From: Streptomyces sp. CBMA291
GTDB taxonomy: Bacteria > Actinomycetota > Actinomycetes > Streptomycetales > Streptomycetaceae
Direction: 5' to 3'
Length of the DNA stretch: 64,000 nucleotides
Assembly (NCBI RefSeq): GCF_014596525.1
Contig: NZ_MSJP01000083.1
Location: forward strand, 62,001 to 126,000
Positions 60,995 through 64,000 of the stretch are shown piece by piece; within the stretch, counting starts at the first letter, position 1, and each line of letters opens with the position of its first letter. The notes beneath the pieces are model-generated. The model ran no database searches and had not been told where the DNA came from. It saw only the letters and a program-made list of their open reading frames with translations. A program made the position numbers and the translations under genes.

Positions 60995-62172
60995 CCACCA
61001 CGAGCGACCGGGCCGCCGGGCCCGGCACCGGCCCCGGCGGCTCCGGCGAGCGCGTCCCCTTCTTCCCGCCCGACCTCTTCCACGAGGACCGCGAGACCCT
61101 GCTGCGGATCCTCTACGAGACCGGCACCGGAGCCGACCAGAAGTTCATCCTCGGCGACCACACCCGCCGCTTCGAGGACGCCCTGCGCGACCGGCTCGGC
61201 GCCACCGACGTCGTCACCTGCTCCAGCGGCACCTCCGCCCTCCACCTCGTCCTCACCGCCCTCGGCATCGGCCCCGGCGACGAGGTCGTGGTCCCCGCCT
61301 TCGGGTGCGCCCCGCTCGCCGCCGCCGTCCTGCACACCGGGGCCGTCCCGGTCTTCGGCGACATCGACCCCCGGACGCTCACCCTCGACCCGGCCGACGC
61401 ACAGGCCCGGATCACCCCCAGGACCCGGGCCCTGCTGCCCGCCCACATGTTCTCCGTCATGGCGGACATGCCCCGCTTCACCACCCTCGCCGCCACCGAG
61501 GGGCTGCGGCTCGTCGAGGACTCCGCCGTCGCCCAGGGCGCCGTCCTCGACGGCACGCCCGCCGGGCTCTGGGGAGACGCCGGGCTCTACTCCTTCGTCC
61601 AGGTCAAGTCCTTCGGGATGCCCGGCGAGGGCGGCGCCGTCGTCACCCGGGACGCCGAGACCGGCCGACGCGTCCGGATGCTCCGCAACCACGGCCAGGA
61701 CGGCGTCCGGCGCGGGCTGCACCACACCATCGGCGTCAACAGCCGCTTCGACGAGATCCAGGCCGCCTTCCAGCTGCACCGGCTCTCCGGACTCGCCGCC
61801 CGGCTCGACCGCAGGGCCCGGATCGCCGCCCACTACACCGAACGCCTCGCCGACCTGCCCGGCATCACCACCCCGCCCCCGGGCACCGACGGACGCTGCT
61901 ACTACGTCTACACCCTGCTCGCCGACGACCGGGACGCCCTGCGCGACCAGCTGTCCGCCGAGGGCGTCGACACCCACGTCTACTACCCGAAGACCCTGCC
62001 CGACCAGGCCGCCTTCGCGCCCATCGCCGCCGGTTCCGGCCCCGACTGGCCGCACGCCAGGGAGGCCGCCCGCCGGCATCTGTCCCTGCCCGTCCACCAC
62101 CGGCTCACCGACGCCCAGGTCGAGCACGTCGCCGACGCCGTCCGCAGCCACGCCCTGCGCGTCCGCCGATGA
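60991..62172 (+). CDS. DegT/DnrJ/EryC1/StrS-family aminotransferase 2
   Basis: A 393-aa PLP aminotransferase, a different subtype from the upstream one. Motifs are TCSSGTSALHLVLTALGI, VVVPAFGCAPLAAAVL, AHMFSVMADM, LVEDSAVAQG and the PLP lysine K206 in YSFVQVKSFGMPGEGG. The QVKSFGMPGEGG variant differs from the FFPSK form, suggesting a second acceptor. The ATG overlaps the upstream stop (ATGA), so the two enzymes are co-translated. Two aminotransferases imply two amino groups or two substrates in the product. Confidence 0.9.
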   Translation: MTTTSDRAAGPGTGPGGSGERVPFFPPDLFHEDRETLLRILYETGTGADQKFILGDHTRRFEDALRDRLGATDVVTCSSGTSALHLVLTALGIGPGDEVVVPAFGCAPLAAAVLHTGAVPVFGDIDPRTLTLDPADAQARITPRTRALLPAHMFSVMADMPRFTTLAATEGLRLVEDSAVAQGAVLDGTPAGLWGDAGLYSFVQVKSFGMPGEGGAVVTRDAETGRRVRMLRNHGQDGVRRGLHHTIGVNSRFDEIQAAFQLHRLSGLAARLDRRARIAAHYTERLADLPGITTPPPGTDGRCYYVYTLLADDRDALRDQLSAEGVDTHVYYPKTLPDQAAFAPIAAGSGPDWPHAREAARRHLSLPVHHRLTDAQVEHVADAVRSHALRVRR

Positions 62173-62357
62173 GCGTGTCCCTCCCCCGTGCGTCCACCGC
62201 CGAGCGTGGCCCCACCCCGTACGTACGCCGATGACCGCGGCCCGCCGTCACCCGACGAGCCGCGCGCATCCCCGCCCGCACAGACCCCCGCACGGACCCC
62301 CGCCGTCCCCGGACCCCCAAGCCGCCGTCGTCCCCGTCCCGCCCGGAGTGCCCTCGT

Positions 62358-63725
62358 ATGACCCCTGATCTCGACATCGCCGTCGTCGGCTCCGGACTCG
62401 CCGGACTCGCCGCCGCCCACGAACTGCGCCGCAACGGCCACGAGGTACGCGTCTTCGAAACCGCCGACGCCCCCGGCGGCCGGATGCGCAGCCTGCGCCA
62501 CGACGGCTACGTCGTCGACACCGGGGCCGAGCAGATCTCCGCCCAGGGCTACCGCGCCACCTGGCAGCTGATCCGCCGGGCCGGACTCGCCCCCGAGGAC
62601 GTCCCCCGGATCGGCCGGCCCATGGCCGTCTGGCGCGACGGGCGGCCCCACAACGGCGTCGGCGAACCCCGCGCCGTCCTCACCGGCGCCGGACTCGTGC
62701 CCGCCGCCCGGCCCTCGCTCGCCCGGTTCCTCGGCTGGAGCGGACGCCACCGCGCCGCCCTCGACCACGACCACCCCGAGGACACCCCGCTCGGCGCCGA
62801 CACCGTCGCCGACACCGCCCGCCGCTACCACCCCGGCCTCCACGACCAGCTGCTCCAGCCGCTGGCCTCCGCCTTCTTCGGCTGGGACGCCGAACGCAGC
62901 GCGGCCGCCCCCCTGGTCGGACTGCTCCTCGCCGTAGGACCCGTCTCCGCCTGGCGCACCTACCGGGGCGGCATGGACCTGCTCGCCCGCCGTCTCGCCA
63001 CCGGACTCGACACCCGTTACGGCCACCACGTCGAGGAGGTCGCCGACCTCGGCGGGCACGCCCGGCTCACCGTCGACGGCGCCGCCCTCACCGCCCGCAC
63101 GGTCGTCCTCGCCGTCCCCGCCCCCGTCGCGCTCCGGCTCACCGGCGGCGCCGACCCCGATGCCACCGGCTACCCCGCCGCCTCCACGTACCGGCCCATG
63201 TACAAGGTCAGCTGCGCCCTCGACCGGCCGCTCGCCCCGCGCGGCGGCGCCTACGCGCTCCTCACCCCCGCCGGCGAGGAAGCCCTGCTCTCCTGTGTCA
63301 TCGCCGACCACCTCAAGTGCCCCGACCGGGCCCCCCGGGGACGCGGTCTGATCAGCCTGCTCGCCGCCCCGCACCGCATCCCCGAACTCGCCGAGGCGGG
63401 CGAGGACGAGGCCGCCCGGCTGCTCACCGCCGCCGCCGAACGGTACGTACCCGGGCTCGGCGCCGCCCTCACCGCCACCCATGTGCACCACTGGCCGCAC
63501 GGCATGCCCGAGATCACCCCCCGCGCCCTCGCCCTGCGCGCCGCGTTCCTGCGCCGCCCGACCGGCTCCGTCGAGTACGCCGGGGACTGGGTCGCCGCCC
63601 GGCCCTCAAGCGAGGGCGCCGCCCGCTCCGGGGCGCTCGCCGCCTCCCGCGTCCTCACCCACCTCGCCACCCGGCCGCACCAGGGCCCCGCCCTCCCGTC
63701 CCTCCCGCAGGAGACCGCCGCATGA
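62358..63725 (+). CDS. FAD-dependent oxidoreductase (amine oxidase/protoporphyrinogen oxidase-like)
   Basis: A 455-aa flavoprotein with the dinucleotide-binding motif IAVVGSGLAGLAAAHELRRNG at residues 7-27 (FAD), the GG-doublet APGGRMRS, and the C-terminal FAD motif VEYAGDWVA..SSEGAARSGALAA. This family oxidises amines, or removes hydrogen in pathways such as porphyrin or carotenoid synthesis. Substrate here is unknown. The ATG at 62358 follows a 185-nt gap after aminotransferase 2, which has no gene and could carry an internal promoter. Its stop overlaps the start of the next gene (ATGA). Confidence 0.85.
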   Translation: MTPDLDIAVVGSGLAGLAAAHELRRNGHEVRVFETADAPGGRMRSLRHDGYVVDTGAEQISAQGYRATWQLIRRAGLAPEDVPRIGRPMAVWRDGRPHNGVGEPRAVLTGAGLVPAARPSLARFLGWSGRHRAALDHDHPEDTPLGADTVADTARRYHPGLHDQLLQPLASAFFGWDAERSAAAPLVGLLLAVGPVSAWRTYRGGMDLLARRLATGLDTRYGHHVEEVADLGGHARLTVDGAALTARTVVLAVPAPVALRLTGGADPDATGYPAASTYRPMYKVSCALDRPLAPRGGAYALLTPAGEEALLSCVIADHLKCPDRAPRGRGLISLLAAPHRIPELAEAGEDEAARLLTAAAERYVPGLGAALTATHVHHWPHGMPEITPRALALRAAFLRRPTGSVEYAGDWVAARPSSEGAARSGALAASRVLTHLATRPHQGPALPSLPQETAA

Positions 63726-64000
63726 TCCCCCACGACCTGGGCGTCCTCTTCGACGAACTCGCCGACGCCGGGACCGCCACCCGCTACCACCTGGACCGCC
63801 CCTTCGACCTGGCGCCGACGCCCGGCGGGCCCGGGGCGGGCGAGTGGACCGTACCGGAACTCGCCCGGCTCGTCCGGGAGACCGCCGGGGCGCTCGCCAC
63901 CGCCGGAGCGGGACCCGGCCGCCGCGTCGCCATCGTCAAGGCCAACCACTGGGACTACGACCTCATCGCCTGCGCCGCCATCCGCACCGGCGCCGTCCCC
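63722..64000 (+). CDS. class I adenylate-forming enzyme, N-terminal fragment cut by window end
   Basis: The ATG overlaps the flavoprotein stop (ATGA). At least 93 residues are visible and the frame stays open to the end: DLGVLFDELADAGTATRYHL at the start and VAIVKANHWDYDLIACAAIR with TGAVP, typical of the first subdomain of AMP-binding ligases. The catalytic motifs lie beyond the window. It is probably a second ligase in the locus, activating an acid for amide formation. Confidence 0.75.
   Translation, partial: MIPHDLGVLFDELADAGTATRYHLDRPFDLAPTPGGPGAGEWTVPELARLVRETAGALATAGAGPGRRVAIVKANHWDYDLIACAAIRTGAVP

Overview
The window is chromosomal DNA from a Streptomyces-type actinomycete. It is very GC-rich, has many GTG starts, start/stop overlaps of the ATGA type, a Tat-type amidase, a calerythrin-like EF-hand protein and two rare TTA leucine codons. 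From memory, the gene order of the first 33 kb (gatCAB, an rmdB-like GGDEF-EAL gene, ligA, mnmA, cysteine desulfurase, a peptide ABC transporter, sseB-like genes, gcvT-gcvH-glyA-sdaA) matches a conserved core segment of the S. coelicolor chromosome. No database search was possible.

Region 1 (1-18.4 kb, mostly minus strand) is housekeeping. It holds the tRNA-dependent amidotransferase operon gatC-gatA-orf-gatB, a c-di-GMP signalling protein with an exceptional proline/glutamine-rich repetitive N-terminus, NAD-dependent DNA ligase, a MetE-like protein, an SDR oxidoreductase, a LOG-family protein, an alpha/beta hydrolase, the tRNA thiolase MnmA, an exported amidase, a cysteine desulfurase that is the plausible sulfur donor for MnmA, a thioesterase-like protein and a TRIC-family membrane protein.

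Region 2 (18.4-32.8 kb) holds a five-gene oligopeptide ABC transporter operon, two SseB-family genes and a P-loop protein. It continues with a tandem glycine riboswitch driving gcvT-gcvH-glyA, followed by sdaA. This is a glycine/serine catabolic island.

Region 3 (32.8-47 kb) is accessory. A decayed actinomycete integrative element (rep, xis and int remnants, all frameshifted or truncated) abuts a 2471-residue secreted RHS/YD-repeat polymorphic toxin with a Hint module and an HNH-like nuclease tip. A probable immunity gene lies 13 nt downstream. A large DNRLRE/FG-GAP secreted protein is transcribed divergently from the toxin.

Region 4 (47-64 kb, runs off the right edge) looks like a biosynthetic locus. 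It starts with a type III CoA-transferase-like gene (with a TTA codon), an adenylate-forming ligase, a small exported protein, a nucleotide-sugar 6-dehydrogenase and an EF-hand protein. Two tightly overlapped divergent operons follow. The minus-strand operon encodes a Gfo/Idh oxidoreductase, a TIM-barrel isomerase fused to an M20 amidohydrolase, an Ldh_2-type oxidoreductase, a second Gfo/Idh and a 153-aa protein of unknown function. The plus-strand operon encodes two different DegT/DnrJ/EryC1 aminotransferases, an FAD-dependent amine-oxidase-like protein and a second adenylating enzyme cut by the window end. The enzyme set (sugar dehydrogenase, C3-type Gfo/Idh dehydrogenases, PLP sugar aminotransferases, deacylase, adenylating ligases) suggests a diamino-uronic acid or aminocyclitol-derived amide natural product. 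I cannot match it to a known pathway.
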